A DNA stretch of 64,000 nucleotides, taken from positions 310,001 through 374,000 of the forward strand of contig CAVQPS010000009.1 of NCBI GenBank assembly GCA_963714795.1, in the 5' to 3' direction. The translations under genes and the position numbers were made by a program. The notes under the pieces were generated by a model, which saw only the letters and a program-made list of their open reading frames with translations, did no database searches and had not been told where the DNA came from. The stretch is from DATIXJ01 sp963714795. Lineage in GTDB: Bacteria; Bacteroidota; Ignavibacteria; UBA10030; SZUA-254. The number at the start of each line of letters is the position of its first letter. Positions within the stretch are counted from its first letter, which is position 1. Of this stretch, positions 1 to 10,373 are shown piece by piece.

Positions 1-428
1 TGCTGAAATCCTATCCCGCGCAGAAAACCGAATTACAACCGCACGGGAAATGCCCGACGGCAAAAGATCTTGCCTGGCGTATGGTGACGGAAGAAAAATT
101 GTTTGTCAATGGCGCACTCACGGGAACGTTCGACTTCATGAACCAGCCGAAACCTCCCGCCGGTATGCCGGAACTCATCTCCACCTATGAACACAATCAT
201 CGCGAGCATGTCGAAAAAATCAAGAAAATGACCGACGCGGATTTCAACAAAATGGTCAAATTCATGGTCGCTCCGAAAACTCCCGGCGACGTTCGCAGCG
301 GCGATACCCTCTGGATGATGATGATGGATACGATTCATCACCGCGGACAATTTTCCATCTATCTCCGGATGGCAGACGGCAAAGTACCGTCGATTTACGG
401 TCCCTCCGGCGATGAACCGTGGATGTAA
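1..428 (+). CDS. DinB-like protein, 5' end outside window
   Basis: The reading frame is open from the window edge, so the true start lies upstream. The visible C-terminal part (about 141 residues) contains the segment HHRGQFSIYLRMADGKVP followed by a PSIYGPSGDEPW ending, which is characteristic of the DinB-like four-helix-bundle metalloenzyme superfamily. Proteins of this family bind a divalent metal through three histidines (the HHRGQ histidine is one; H in NHREHV is probably another) and include thiol transferases and many proteins of unknown substrate. The substrate cannot be told from sequence. A hairpin follows the stop codon. Confidence 0.75.
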   Translation, partial: LKSYPAQKTELQPHGKCPTAKDLAWRMVTEEKLFVNGALTGTFDFMNQPKPPAGMPELISTYEHNHREHVEKIKKMTDADFNKMVKFMVAPKTPGDVRSGDTLWMMMMDTIHHRGQFSIYLRMADGKVPSIYGPSGDEPWM

Positions 429-478
429 ATCCGCTCTGAATCGTCAGTACGACTGATTTTCATCCCGCACATTCACAA

Positions 479-516
479 AAACCCCGGTTGATAAATTGAC
501 ATTATCGCCGGGGTTT
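479..516 (+). terminator. Hairpin after the DinB-like gene
   Basis: AAACCCCGG (479-487) pairs with CCGGGGTTT (508-516) over a 20-base loop, about 50 bases after the stop of the DinB-like gene. The T-run is short, so it is a plausible rather than strong intrinsic terminator. A possible promoter for the next gene (TTG at 496, TATTTTG at 519) overlaps its right arm. Confidence 0.5.
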
Positions 517-524
517 CCTATTTT

Positions 525-903
525 GTGACACAGACGATGACGATTTCATCCAAACTTCGCATGTCATGCATACTTACAATCGATATCGCACATCCGCCGC
601 TTTCCGCCGAACTGGCAGAAACGGTCCTGGATGAATCATTGCGAACGGTCGATCGTTCTTCTCAATCCAGAATTCTGAAAATCATTCACGGCTATGGAAG
701 CAGCGGCAAAGGCGGCATGCTGAAAACCACCGTACAAAACTGGACTTATCGTCACCGGACAAAATTTCGGGCAATCATTGATGGAGCAGATGCGTTCCCC
801 GTTTGATCCGGACATCCAGCACATGGCGGCGGAATGCAATCTGTCCATCCAATCGGATATCGGAACAGCAAACAACGGCATCACCATTGTTTGGGTGAAA
901 TAA
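525..903 (+). pseudogene. Smr-domain protein, single-base frameshift
   Basis: The first frame (GTG at 525, or ATG at 537 or 561) encodes the core of a small Smr/MutS2-C-like domain: an IDIAHPPLS strand, the signature ILKIIHGYGSSGKGG, and LKTTVQNW. It stops at 806. The matching C-terminus continues in the next frame as EQMRSPFDPDIQHM up to GITIVWVK and stops at 903, which is the usual ending of this small family. One missing base near 783-790 separates the halves. Smr domains bind or nick nucleic acids, and the HGxG loop is intact. Either the gene is recently broken, or the base is an assembly error and the gene is functional. The GTG at 525 overlaps a possible -10 box, so a downstream ATG is more likely the start. 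Confidence 0.7.
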
Positions 904-954
904 ATTTCTGAATTCTTTAATAACGCAAATGTACTTTTCTGAAAAGGAGCACCT

Positions 955-2343
<1,389 letters not shown>

Positions 2344-2364
2344 CTATCATCGCCATGATCCATA

Positions 2365-2393
2365 TTGCGCTTGCCAATACTGAAATATAGATT
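2365..2393 (+). promoter_or_regulatory. Sigma-70-like promoter of the VanX-type gene
   Basis: TTGCGC (2365-2370), a 17-base spacer, then TAGATT (2388-2393). Only 8 bases separate the -10 box from the ATG at 2402, and no Shine-Dalgarno sequence is present, so the predicted transcript begins at or next to the start codon. Confidence 0.5.
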
Positions 2394-2401
2394 TTAAAAT
2401 A

Positions 2402-3088
2402 ATGAACTCGCTTGATTGGGTCGATTTTTATTATGCAAAGAAATATTTAGCTGTTTTTCTTTCAATTGTATTTCTTTGTGTTCGGTTTTCTTTTGCCCAA
2501 CCGATTGAGGTCAATGGCCATTTTCATGCAGACACTCTTATCGAGCTCGTCAAACTCGATTCGACAATTCATCTCGATATCCGTTACGCAACTTCGAACA
2601 ACTTCATGCACCGGCCGATGTACACGCAGGCGCGGGCATTTCTCCAGAAACCCGCGGCGGAAGCGCTCGTCCGCGCCAACCGGCAATTGCACGAACGCGG
2701 GTACGGCTTGCTGGTCTTCGACGGTTACCGCCCGTGGTCGGTGACGAAACAATTCTGGGACGAAACGCCGAAAGAGAAACATGGCTTCGTCGCCGATCCG
2801 AAGAAAGGATCCAAACACAACCGCGGCTGTGCCGTCGACTGCTCGCTGTACGATCTTGCATCGGGAAAAGAGATCGTGATGCCGAGCCCGTACGACGACT
2901 TCACGAAAAAAGCTTCGCCGCAGTACACCGGCGGCACGAAAGAAGAACGACACACACGCGACCTCCTTCGGCACACGATGGAAGCAGAAGGATTTACGGT
3001 CGACAAAGGCGAATGGTGGCATTTCGATTACAACAATTGGCGGCTATACCGCATCCTCGATGTTCCATTTGAAAAAGTGAATCCATGA
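2402..3088 (+). CDS. ddpX: D-alanyl-D-alanine dipeptidase (VanX/DdpX, M15D)
   Basis: A 228-residue zinc dipeptidase with a hydrophobic N-terminal export or anchor segment (about residues 13-33). Family residues are visible: the arginine of DGYRPWS, the zinc motif SKHNRGCAVD (SxHxxGxxxD) and the catalytic EWWHFDY (ExxH). In VanX these bind zinc and cleave D-Ala-D-Ala. Outside vancomycin-resistance clusters such enzymes recycle D-Ala-D-Ala from peptidoglycan. No vanHA or vanRS genes are adjacent, so recycling is the likelier role. It overlaps the next gene by 4 bases (ATGA), implying translational coupling with an HExxH membrane protein. Confidence 0.9.
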   Translation: MNSLDWVDFYYAKKYLAVFLSIVFLCVRFSFAQPIEVNGHFHADTLIELVKLDSTIHLDIRYATSNNFMHRPMYTQARAFLQKPAAEALVRANRQLHERGYGLLVFDGYRPWSVTKQFWDETPKEKHGFVADPKKGSKHNRGCAVDCSLYDLASGKEIVMPSPYDDFTKKASPQYTGGTKEERHTRDLLRHTMEAEGFTVDKGEWWHFDYNNWRLYRILDVPFEKVNP

Positions 3089-3780
3089 CAACTGATTGGA
3101 GTAAACGACCGCTTCCGCAGAAGCTTGATCCGGCAGAGCGGTATATTCCTTTGATTTTCAAACTCGGTGTTTATTGTTTTCTGACATTTTTCTTTTTCCA
3201 AGCGGCAACATCATTTATCATTTATCATCCGGGTCAATACTGGCCCGGACTGCTCAGTGTCGTGCGCACATTTATTTTTCTTCCTCTGCATGAAGGCGGG
3301 CATTTCCTGTTCATGTTTTTCGGAAGGACGCTCTACATTCTCGGCGGATCGTTCTGGCAGGTGATGTTCCCGTTGCTCTGGTTTTTCATCGCAATAAAAC
3401 AGGGCTCGCAAACCGCTCCGTTCGCCTTATTCTGGGCGGGTGAAAATTTAATGGATGTCAGCTTGTACATCCGCGATGCCGCATATCGCGCGCTGCCGTT
3501 ACTGGGCGGCGATTCATCCGGTCATGATTGGTACAATCTTTTATCCGATTGGAATATGGTTGATTCAGCAGACAGCATTGCCGATATTGTGTACTATTTA
3601 GGATTTGCCGTCTGTGTCGGAGCTATCGTATCGGGCATTGTCTGGTCTTTTGTCGTATTTTCGCGGACGCAATATGTACCGATCGAAGAAATTCAAACAT
3701 CCAGTCCTTCGCCCACACGGCTGGAGGTAGAGGAACGACTTAATAATGAATTTGCACCCAAGAAGCAGAAAAATGAGTAG
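3085..3780 (+). CDS. Polytopic membrane protein with HEGGH motif (M50-like?)
   Basis: A 231-residue integral membrane protein with about four or five hydrophobic segments. A helix carries FLPLHEGGHFLFMFFG (about residues 68-83), where HEGGH fits the HExxH zinc-peptidase signature inside a membrane segment, as in site-2 (M50) proteases. A later LMDVSLYIRDA could supply the third ligand (D), but the usual NPDG/LDG motif is not clear. I do not recognise the family with certainty. It starts within the stop of the VanX-type gene (ATGA overlap), and a strong terminator follows, so the two form one operon. A role in envelope or peptidoglycan-linked proteolysis is an inference from this coupling only. 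Confidence 0.75.
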   Translation: MTTDWSKRPLPQKLDPAERYIPLIFKLGVYCFLTFFFFQAATSFIIYHPGQYWPGLLSVVRTFIFLPLHEGGHFLFMFFGRTLYILGGSFWQVMFPLLWFFIAIKQGSQTAPFALFWAGENLMDVSLYIRDAAYRALPLLGGDSSGHDWYNLLSDWNMVDSADSIADIVYYLGFAVCVGAIVSGIVWSFVVFSRTQYVPIEEIQTSSPSPTRLEVEERLNNEFAPKKQKNE

Positions 3781-3804
3781 GATGAAATCAGGCAGACTCC
3801 CTAA

Positions 3805-3845
3805 AAAAATCGAGCCCGATCCTTTCACGGATCGGGCTATCCCTT
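3805..3845 (+). terminator. Intrinsic terminator after the VanX operon
   Basis: AGCCCGATCC (3813-3822) pairs perfectly with GGATCGGGCT (3829-3838) over a 6-base loop, preceded by an A-run. It closes the 2402-3780 operon. Confidence 0.8.
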
Positions 3846-4025
3846 GACATTATTGTAAGCTGCGGAGTATCAACTTACTGTCGTAAGTAAATACATTTTG
3901 AAAATAAATGCTGTGCCGGTTCTCACACGATTAGCGCGTGTCGAATCATTTTTCAAGCCGATTTCATTGCTATTTGTGCCAAAAAAGGAATGAAATCCCG
4001 CTGTCGGTAAAACTCGCTCAGGAAA

Positions 4026-4054
4026 TTGATTTTTTAACATCTTCAACGTATAAT
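4026..4054 (+). promoter_or_regulatory. Near-consensus sigma-70-like promoter
   Basis: TTGATT (4026-4031), a 17-base spacer and TATAAT (4049-4054). The ATG at 4061 lies 6 bases after the -10 box, at the expected +1, and there is no Shine-Dalgarno sequence. This favours ATG 4061 over the upstream in-frame GTG at 3938 and points to a leaderless mRNA. Confidence 0.6.
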
Positions 4055-4060
4055 ATCAGA

Positions 4061-6031
4061 ATGAATAATCGTGATCTTTCTTTTGCCCTCGGACTTGTCC
4101 TCGCAATCGTGTTCATACAGGTTGTCGGATTTTTGTTTCCCACAACACTGACATGGGGATTTCATGCATTCGGATTTTTGCCGGTATCCGTCCTGCTGTG
4201 CTATCTTGCCATCATCGCCATCATTATTTTCGTCACCTGGAAGGGAATTCTTGATCCCATGGTGTCTGCTGTCGGGACATTTATGGAAACAAATTCATAC
4301 CAATTTATCATCACCGCAATCGGAATATTCATTCTTTCCGCGGTTTTATTAAAAGTCAAAGTGCCGCTGCTCGGCGACAGTTTTTTTATCGTTAAAAATT
4401 TCTTTGAAGCCCTCCACGATACCGGACCGTTACTCTATCGAAACGAGGCATTGGCAACATTGTATTATTTTTCGATTGTTCACCTGTTCCAGCCGTCGAC
4501 GTACGCCGGTTTCCTCAGCTCATTTTTCGTTGCAGGCATTCTCCTCGGCGCGGGATTTATTGTCACGATATTTTTTATCGTCAAATCGTTGTTCGAAGAC
4601 CCGCAATCCCGGCTTGGTGCATTCTGTTTACTGCTTGTCGTTCCATATATGCAATTGTTCCTGGGGTATGTCGAAGTCTACGGAGCCGTATTATTCATTC
4701 TTTCCTGTTATATCCTGATCTCAATCCGGCACATCCAGGGAAAATTATCATTCATTCTGTTACCGGCAATGTTCTTGTTGATGATTGCGGTTCATTATTT
4801 AACGCTTCTTGTCATTCCATCACTATTATTTCTTTCCTGGAGAGAATGGAAATCCGGAAAGAAAAATCTTGTCGTCTCCGGTTATGGAATAGCAGTCGGC
4901 ATACTGCTGGTGTTTTTAGCTGCCGTCGGTTTCGATGTTTCCAAATTTTCTGCGTCGGTTCCATACAGTCACATCCTGCCGTTATTTCCCAGCACCGACC
5001 CGAATGAAATTATTTCAACACCGTATACATTACTAACGGGCTATCATATTGTCGACATCATCAACAATCTCCTCCTGCTGTATGCCCCCGCCGTTATTCT
5101 ATTTGTCTTGATCATTGGAAAGATCAATCAGGAAGTTCTTCGATCTCCGGTCGTACGATTTCTTGCCGCCGCGTTAATTCCTGTTTTACTGTTTCTTGCC
5201 GGTGCAAAGTTCGATCTGGGTGCTGCCAAAGACTGGGATGTTCTCGCTCCATACGCTATTATAGGCATCCTTCTTGCCGTCATACTTTTCCTGCAAACCG
5301 CGATTGAGAATCGGCAGAAAATACTTTTTCTCGTCGTCGGTGTTTCTTTACTGAGCACCGGGAGTTATTTGTATTTGAATTCGACCCCGGATTCTTCTAT
5401 CCGGCGGTATAAAACATTGCTGGATCGACGCACGATGTCGAATGTTTCTTATTACGCCGCCGTTCTCCACCTGACATTCTACTATCATCAAGTTCGGGAT
5501 ACCGTTGCCCCCGTCGAGTTGTGGGAACAATTCATGAACGCTTTTCCACAAGATACGCGCGGTTATCAAAATCTTATTAATAATATCCAGGGCAGCGGCC
5601 CTTCAAGTTACAAGCGCATTACACAGGCATATACGCAATGGCTTACGACGAATCCCCAGGACTCGATAGCCATAGAAATGTTTGCGAGTTTTTGTTTGGA
5701 TGCCGGTAATGAGCGGTATAGCAACGGTGCCCTAACTGAAGCAGCCACGTTCTATGAAAACGCCATCGCACTCGATCCATATCTCGAACGGGCATACAAT
5801 AATCTCGGCAGTATCTACGCACAGCAGGGCGACACGCCGAAAGCCATCCAGTTTTTCCAGCAGGCGATCGACATCGACTCGACCTATTCCGATCCATATT
5901 ACAATCTTGGAAGTGCGTATGAAGATAGCGGCAATAAGAAAAAAGGATTGGAGCTTAAAAAACAGGCTGCACGTCTCGGAAATCCGGCTGCACAAACTTT
6001 CCTGAAAAATCTCGGCGTATCGTGGCAATAA
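4061..6031 (+). CDS. GT-C-like polytopic membrane protein with C-terminal TPRs
   Basis: About 656 residues from ATG 4061 (an in-frame GTG at 3938 would add 41 residues). The first two thirds contain about 11-12 membrane segments. The first long extracytoplasmic loop has VPLLGDSFFIVKNFFEA and then NEALATLYYFS, resembling the acidic loop of GT-C glycosyltransferases, and a conserved AAKDWDVLAPYA sits near residue 395. The last ~100 residues are two TPR units (YNNLGSIYAQQGDTPKAIQF and YYNLGSAYEDSGNKKKGL). It is clearly paralogous to the gene at 7023, sharing the fold order, the LGDS, A-x-DWD and YYH motifs, and a LGNPAA/LGNIDA ending. Substrate unknown; a lipid-linked sugar transferase is an inference. 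Confidence 0.75.
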   Translation: MNNRDLSFALGLVLAIVFIQVVGFLFPTTLTWGFHAFGFLPVSVLLCYLAIIAIIIFVTWKGILDPMVSAVGTFMETNSYQFIITAIGIFILSAVLLKVKVPLLGDSFFIVKNFFEALHDTGPLLYRNEALATLYYFSIVHLFQPSTYAGFLSSFFVAGILLGAGFIVTIFFIVKSLFEDPQSRLGAFCLLLVVPYMQLFLGYVEVYGAVLFILSCYILISIRHIQGKLSFILLPAMFLLMIAVHYLTLLVIPSLLFLSWREWKSGKKNLVVSGYGIAVGILLVFLAAVGFDVSKFSASVPYSHILPLFPSTDPNEIISTPYTLLTGYHIVDIINNLLLLYAPAVILFVLIIGKINQEVLRSPVVRFLAAALIPVLLFLAGAKFDLGAAKDWDVLAPYAIIGILLAVILFLQTAIENRQKILFLVVGVSLLSTGSYLYLNSTPDSSIRRYKTLLDRRTMSNVSYYAAVLHLTFYYHQVRDTVAPVELWEQFMNAFPQDTRGYQNLINNIQGSGPSSYKRITQAYTQWLTTNPQDSIAIEMFASFCLDAGNERYSNGALTEAATFYENAIALDPYLERAYNNLGSIYAQQGDTPKAIQFFQQAIDIDSTYSDPYYNLGSAYEDSGNKKKGLELKKQAARLGNPAAQTFLKNLGVSWQ

Positions 6032-6993
6032 TATATCTCCGGCGTCGGCAGATTTTTTCTTTATCGGTACGACAAAATAAATATATTTTCGGATGCCTCT
6101 GTTTCATCATGCTGATGTTCACAATGTCGCCGGACAGTTTTGCACAATCATCCGGCAAAAGTGATTCGGCAGGAACAATACTTTTCCATTACGTCACCGG
6201 AATCGAGGGGAAAACCCATGCGGGTCGGATGGAATTCGTTACGACAACGCTGCATCAACTTGGATATTCTTTTACCACCATGCCCTTTGACACCGTTCTT
6301 TCTTTTCAAGGACAATATGATACTGTTGAAGGAAATAATATCATCGTTCATGTAGGGAGCGGTCACAAAAAAATTGTCATCGGCGCGCATTTCGACGCCG
6401 TCCCGGGAGCGCCGGGGGCAAACGACAACGGCGGCGGAGTTGCGGTAATCTTGGAACTTCTTCAGGAGTTAAAAAATTATCCGTTTCATCATCGCATCGA
6501 CTTTTGTTTTTTTGATCAAGAGGAAGCTGGGCTTATCGGCTCGCATTTTTATGTTGAACGGTATGATACGACATACACACATCTTGCCATGATCAATTTA
6601 GATGTGGAGGGAACCGGAAACGAAGTCTATGTCGGACCGGTCGGCAAATATAGCGAACACATTCTCATGAAATACATCCGGGAAGCCACGATGGCGACCC
6701 GTGCGACAGTGATTGCCGATAGTTCCTATCCGGAATCGGATCATGAATCATTTGCAGCAGCCGGTCTGGAAGATATTTCGATTTCTGTCGTTCCACACGG
6801 CGATGCGGAGAAGCTTTCAGCATGGACAAAGTCCGGATTTGCCCCGTTTCGAAATAAGAACGACGTACCGGAAGTGCTGAAGGTTATGCATACGCCAAAT
6901 GATAAATCAATTTATGTAACTCCTTCCGCCCTTCTTCTGTCGTTTGAATTTACGCGGCAAATGCTCTTATTGCTCGATGCCGGTGAACCGTAA
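6022..6993 (+). CDS. Secreted M28-family zinc aminopeptidase
   Basis: The 323-residue frame starts at GTG 6022, overlapping the previous gene by 10 bases; ATG 6109 is an alternative. A signal-peptide-like stretch ends at PDSFAQ. M28 motifs are complete: GAHFDAVPGAPGANDNGGG (first zinc H and bridging D), FFDQEEAGLIGS (catalytic/zinc E), MINLDVEG (D), and VMHTPND near the C-terminus (last H). Members are exported di-zinc aminopeptidases or glutaminyl-cyclase-like enzymes. It lies between two paralogous GT-C-like genes in one apparent operon, so it may act in the same envelope process. Specificity cannot be read from sequence. Confidence 0.88.
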   Translation: MAIIYLRRRQIFSLSVRQNKYIFGCLCFIMLMFTMSPDSFAQSSGKSDSAGTILFHYVTGIEGKTHAGRMEFVTTTLHQLGYSFTTMPFDTVLSFQGQYDTVEGNNIIVHVGSGHKKIVIGAHFDAVPGAPGANDNGGGVAVILELLQELKNYPFHHRIDFCFFDQEEAGLIGSHFYVERYDTTYTHLAMINLDVEGTGNEVYVGPVGKYSEHILMKYIREATMATRATVIADSSYPESDHESFAAAGLEDISISVVPHGDAEKLSAWTKSGFAPFRNKNDVPEVLKVMHTPNDKSIYVTPSALLLSFEFTRQMLLLLDAGEP

Positions 6994-7022
6994 CTATCGG
7001 TCGCTTCTTGACAACACGAAAA

Positions 7023-8783
7023 ATGGAACGTAACTTTCTCGCATATACCGTTGTCATTTCCCTCGCACTGATTCTTTTCTTCATCAGCGGATATTTCTTT
7101 CCCGGCAGTTTAAACTGGGGATTCCACTTTCTCGGATTTCTTCCGTGGTATGCAACTGTACTTTTCGGCATTGCTGCTGTCGCGGTTCTGTTGGTGAGCG
7201 TCAAAGTTAACCCGGAACGCTTTGTTGTTCCGCCGGCACGATTCATGGATAAACATCCTGTGATCTTTGTTGGAATTTCACTCTGCATCTTCATTGCCGC
7301 CGCGTCGTTGTTCCGCATACCTGCGCCATTACTCGGGGATAGTTTCACGTTATTGTACAATTTTTCCGATTTCAAGGCGGGCATTGCTCCGCTTGCCCCA
7401 TGGCATGAACCGCTTTCGATTTTCGTTTTATATCATCTGACAAACTTTTTAGGAACCGCATCGTTTGCCGAAGCTTCCCGCTCATTTTTTATCGTTCACC
7501 TGACATTGGGCTGTTGTTTCATCATCACCATATTCTTTATCGTGCGGAACGTTTTTTCCTCACCGGCACAACGGTTACTCGTCTTTATTCTTCTCCTGAT
7601 CTTACCGTACATGACATTCTTTATGGGATATATCGAAGTGTATTCCGTTTCCACGGTGGCGCTTGCAGTGTTCGTTCTTTGCTCTATCCTGGCGGTTCGT
7701 GAAAAAATCTCCTTTATCGTCATCCCGACCGTCTACCTCATCGTCACGTTGAGTCATGTCATCGGCGCTCTGCTCGGGTTGTCAGTTATCTACCTGGCGT
7801 ATCGTGAATACAAACGAAAAAATTTCCGCGATATCTTTGCGGGGTTCGCTATCAGTGCATTTCTGGCTTTTATTCTGCTCGTTGCGATTGATTTCGACAC
7901 GCAAAGGTTACTCGACCAGAGTCCCATCAGTCATTTTCTTTCACTCACAAATAATATTTCCCTGATGAATAATTATTCTCAGGCATATACCGTTTTTTCA
8001 ATCTATCATGCATTCGATCTGTTCAATTATTTTGTGCTGATGTCGCCATTCGCACTGATAATAATCATTGTCTGGTGTTTTCGTCACGGGAAAGACGGGA
8101 TCGTCAACGATCCGATCGGCATGTGGGGTATCATTGCTCTGTGTCCGGTGTTTCTTTATCTGCTCGATGCCAAACTCGAACAGGGAACGGCAAATGATTG
8201 GGACACGTTCGCCGCATTTTTCTTTCTTCTCAACCTGATTGCCGCATATCTTTTCTTCCGGAAAGAACCGCAACGCAGTCACAATATTCTTCTTCTGATT
8301 ATCGGCATTTCCCTTCTGAGCTCACTCACATGGTTTACGCTGAACGCAACCACACAACCGAGCATCGATCGGTTCAAATCATTGTGGGATAAACGAATCC
8401 TGTCGCATCTCGGAAGATACACCATGTCCCTCCGCGTCTATCGTTACTATCATGCACTCAATGACACATCGAAGCAAATTTCCACATGGGACGATTATAG
8501 CCTTGCTTATCCCGACGACCCTCGTGGATATGCCAACACCATCGAAGCCATTAATACCTATACTCCTGCCGATGACGAACGTAAACTTACCGTTTATCAT
8601 TCATGGTATGCAATCGACCCGGCTAACGACAGTCTGCGGTCTTCGTACGGGACAACATATTACCATCGTGCAACAAAACTTGAAACATCCGGCGACACCA
8701 CACAATACAGAATCAACCTTCAGCACGCGGCATCGTTGGGAAATATTGACGCCCGTCGTATTCTTCATGAATCAGAACAATAA
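7023..8783 (+). CDS. GT-C-like polytopic membrane protein, paralogue of 4061
   Basis: About 586 residues from ATG 7023; an in-frame TTG at 7008 is less likely. About 11-12 membrane segments. The first extracytoplasmic loop reads PAPLLGDSFTLLYNFSDF and then WHEPLSIFVLYHL, the D followed by [HE]-P pattern of GT-C enzymes. The A-x-DWD motif appears as GTANDWDTFAAFF. The C-terminal soluble part (YRYYHALNDTSKQISTWDDY, then a short TPR-like segment ending LGNIDARRIL) aligns with the paralogue at 4061 but lacks its full TPR pair. The operon order paralogue-peptidase-paralogue suggests duplication followed by divergence. I cannot assign a substrate. Confidence 0.75.
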   Translation: MERNFLAYTVVISLALILFFISGYFFPGSLNWGFHFLGFLPWYATVLFGIAAVAVLLVSVKVNPERFVVPPARFMDKHPVIFVGISLCIFIAAASLFRIPAPLLGDSFTLLYNFSDFKAGIAPLAPWHEPLSIFVLYHLTNFLGTASFAEASRSFFIVHLTLGCCFIITIFFIVRNVFSSPAQRLLVFILLLILPYMTFFMGYIEVYSVSTVALAVFVLCSILAVREKISFIVIPTVYLIVTLSHVIGALLGLSVIYLAYREYKRKNFRDIFAGFAISAFLAFILLVAIDFDTQRLLDQSPISHFLSLTNNISLMNNYSQAYTVFSIYHAFDLFNYFVLMSPFALIIIIVWCFRHGKDGIVNDPIGMWGIIALCPVFLYLLDAKLEQGTANDWDTFAAFFFLLNLIAAYLFFRKEPQRSHNILLLIIGISLLSSLTWFTLNATTQPSIDRFKSLWDKRILSHLGRYTMSLRVYRYYHALNDTSKQISTWDDYSLAYPDDPRGYANTIEAINTYTPADDERKLTVYHSWYAIDPANDSLRSSYGTTYYHRATKLETSGDTTQYRINLQHAASLGNIDARRILHESEQ

Positions 8784-8817
8784 TTGAGATCGTTCATCAT
8801 TATAGAAAGTTGATTGT

Positions 8818-10314
8818 ATGACTTCTCCGAAAGCGCCCGAATTGATTGAGATCGATCCGTCACTGCTCCAGCACAATTCGCTTATCAATGACGATATTGC
8901 GCCGACGAAAATTTCCCAGCGGACATGGACGACATACAATATTGCCGCGTTGTGGGTGTCGATGTCGGCATGCATTCCGACGTACATGCTCGCCTCATCG
9001 TTAATTTCCGAGGGCATGAATTGGTACCAGGCAGTGCTCACGATATTTTTCGGCAACGTGATCGTGCTGATCCCGATGATTCTGAACGCACATGCGGGAA
9101 CGAAATACGGCATACCGTTTCCTGTCTATTGCCGCGCTGCGTTCGGCGTGCGTGGTGCAAATATTCCGGCACTGTTGCGTGCCTTCGTTGCCTGCGGATG
9201 GTTCGGCATTCAATCATGGATCGGCGGCTGGGCAATCTATAAAATCATCACGATTTACGTGCCGTCATTGGACACCTTGCCGGCATCGATCGCAGGTATC
9301 AACATTGCGCAGTTTGCGTGCTTCATGTTTTTTTGGGGAATCAACATGTTCGTCATTTATAAGGGCATTAATTCCATCCGATTTTTGCTGGACATCAAAG
9401 CGCCGCTTCTGATCTTGCTCGGACTCGCATTGCTCGCCTGGGCGTATAATCGTGCCGGCGGATTCGGACCGATGCTGTCGCAGCCGTCGCAATTTGAACC
9501 GGGTGGTACACAAGCAGGAAAATTCTGGATGGTGTTTTTTCCATCGCTCACCGGCATGATCGGCTTCTGGGCAACATTGTCGCTGAACATTCCCGATTTT
9601 ACGCGGTACTCACGCACGCAACGCGATCAAATGCTCGGACAGGCAATCGGGCTGCCGACGACGATGGCTTTATATTCGTTCATCGGCGTTGCGGTAACAT
9701 CTGCAACGGTCGTTATCTATGGCGGACAACCGATATGGGATCCGATTGTGTTGATCACACGTTTCACGAATCCTCTTGTCCTTGCAGTATCGTTGTTTGC
9801 GCTTTGTCTTGCAACGCTCGCGACAAACCTTGCCGCGAATGTCGTCAGTCCGGCAAATGATTTTTCGAATCTCTGGCCATCGAAAATCACGTTCCGTATC
9901 GGCGGACTGATCACCGGCATCATCGGCATTCTGATTCAACCATGGAAACTTGTGGCCGATCCGAGCGGATATATTTTCACGTGGCTTGTCGGATATTCTG
10001 CTCTTCTCGGACCGATCGGCGGAATATTGATTTGCGATTATTTTTTCATCCGACATACAACATTGCAGCCGATCCAGTTGTACACACCCAACGGCGAGTA
10101 CTCATATCGAAGCGGATTTAACCCGGCGGGAATGATCGCGCTCGTTCTCGGCATCGCGCCGAATGTTCCCGGTTTTCTCGGAACGATTAAAGTGATCGAT
10201 CCGTCATCAGTCGGGCCGTTTCTGATGCAACTATATAATTATGCCTGGTTCGTAGGATTTGGAGTTGCGTTTGTCGTGTATGCCTTGTTGATGAAGAAAC
10301 GAAAGAGTAAGTAA
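8818..10314 (+). CDS. NCS1-family nucleobase/hydantoin:cation symporter
   Basis: A 498-residue protein with 12 hydrophobic segments. The N-terminus has APTKISQRTWTTYNIAALWV and GNVIVLIPMILNAHAGTKYG, both diagnostic of the NCS1 family (allantoin permease PucI, hydantoin transporter Mhp1, cytosine permease). The segment PFPVYCRAAFGVRGANIP and the GWFGIQSWIGG helix contribute to the substrate site in Mhp1-type structures. Substrate is not certain: allantoin, hydantoin, uracil or a purine would all fit a genome that also encodes a dihydropyrimidinase (955) and purine catabolism (45-57 kb). No ribosome-binding site is obvious before ATG 8818. Confidence 0.9.
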   Translation: MTSPKAPELIEIDPSLLQHNSLINDDIAPTKISQRTWTTYNIAALWVSMSACIPTYMLASSLISEGMNWYQAVLTIFFGNVIVLIPMILNAHAGTKYGIPFPVYCRAAFGVRGANIPALLRAFVACGWFGIQSWIGGWAIYKIITIYVPSLDTLPASIAGINIAQFACFMFFWGINMFVIYKGINSIRFLLDIKAPLLILLGLALLAWAYNRAGGFGPMLSQPSQFEPGGTQAGKFWMVFFPSLTGMIGFWATLSLNIPDFTRYSRTQRDQMLGQAIGLPTTMALYSFIGVAVTSATVVIYGGQPIWDPIVLITRFTNPLVLAVSLFALCLATLATNLAANVVSPANDFSNLWPSKITFRIGGLITGIIGILIQPWKLVADPSGYIFTWLVGYSALLGPIGGILICDYFFIRHTTLQPIQLYTPNGEYSYRSGFNPAGMIALVLGIAPNVPGFLGTIKVIDPSSVGPFLMQLYNYAWFVGFGVAFVVYALLMKKRKSK

Positions 10315-10336
10315 AAATTTAATTACCTGATTTCAA

Positions 10337-10365
10337 TTGCGATTCATCCCAATTTCTGCTATATT
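10337..10365 (+). promoter_or_regulatory. Sigma-70-like promoter of the deoxynucleoside kinase
   Basis: TTGCGA (10337-10342), a 17-base spacer and TATATT (10360-10365), followed by 8 bases and the ATG at 10374. No Shine-Dalgarno sequence lies between, again a leaderless arrangement. Confidence 0.55.
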
Positions 10366-10373
10366 CATCCACC

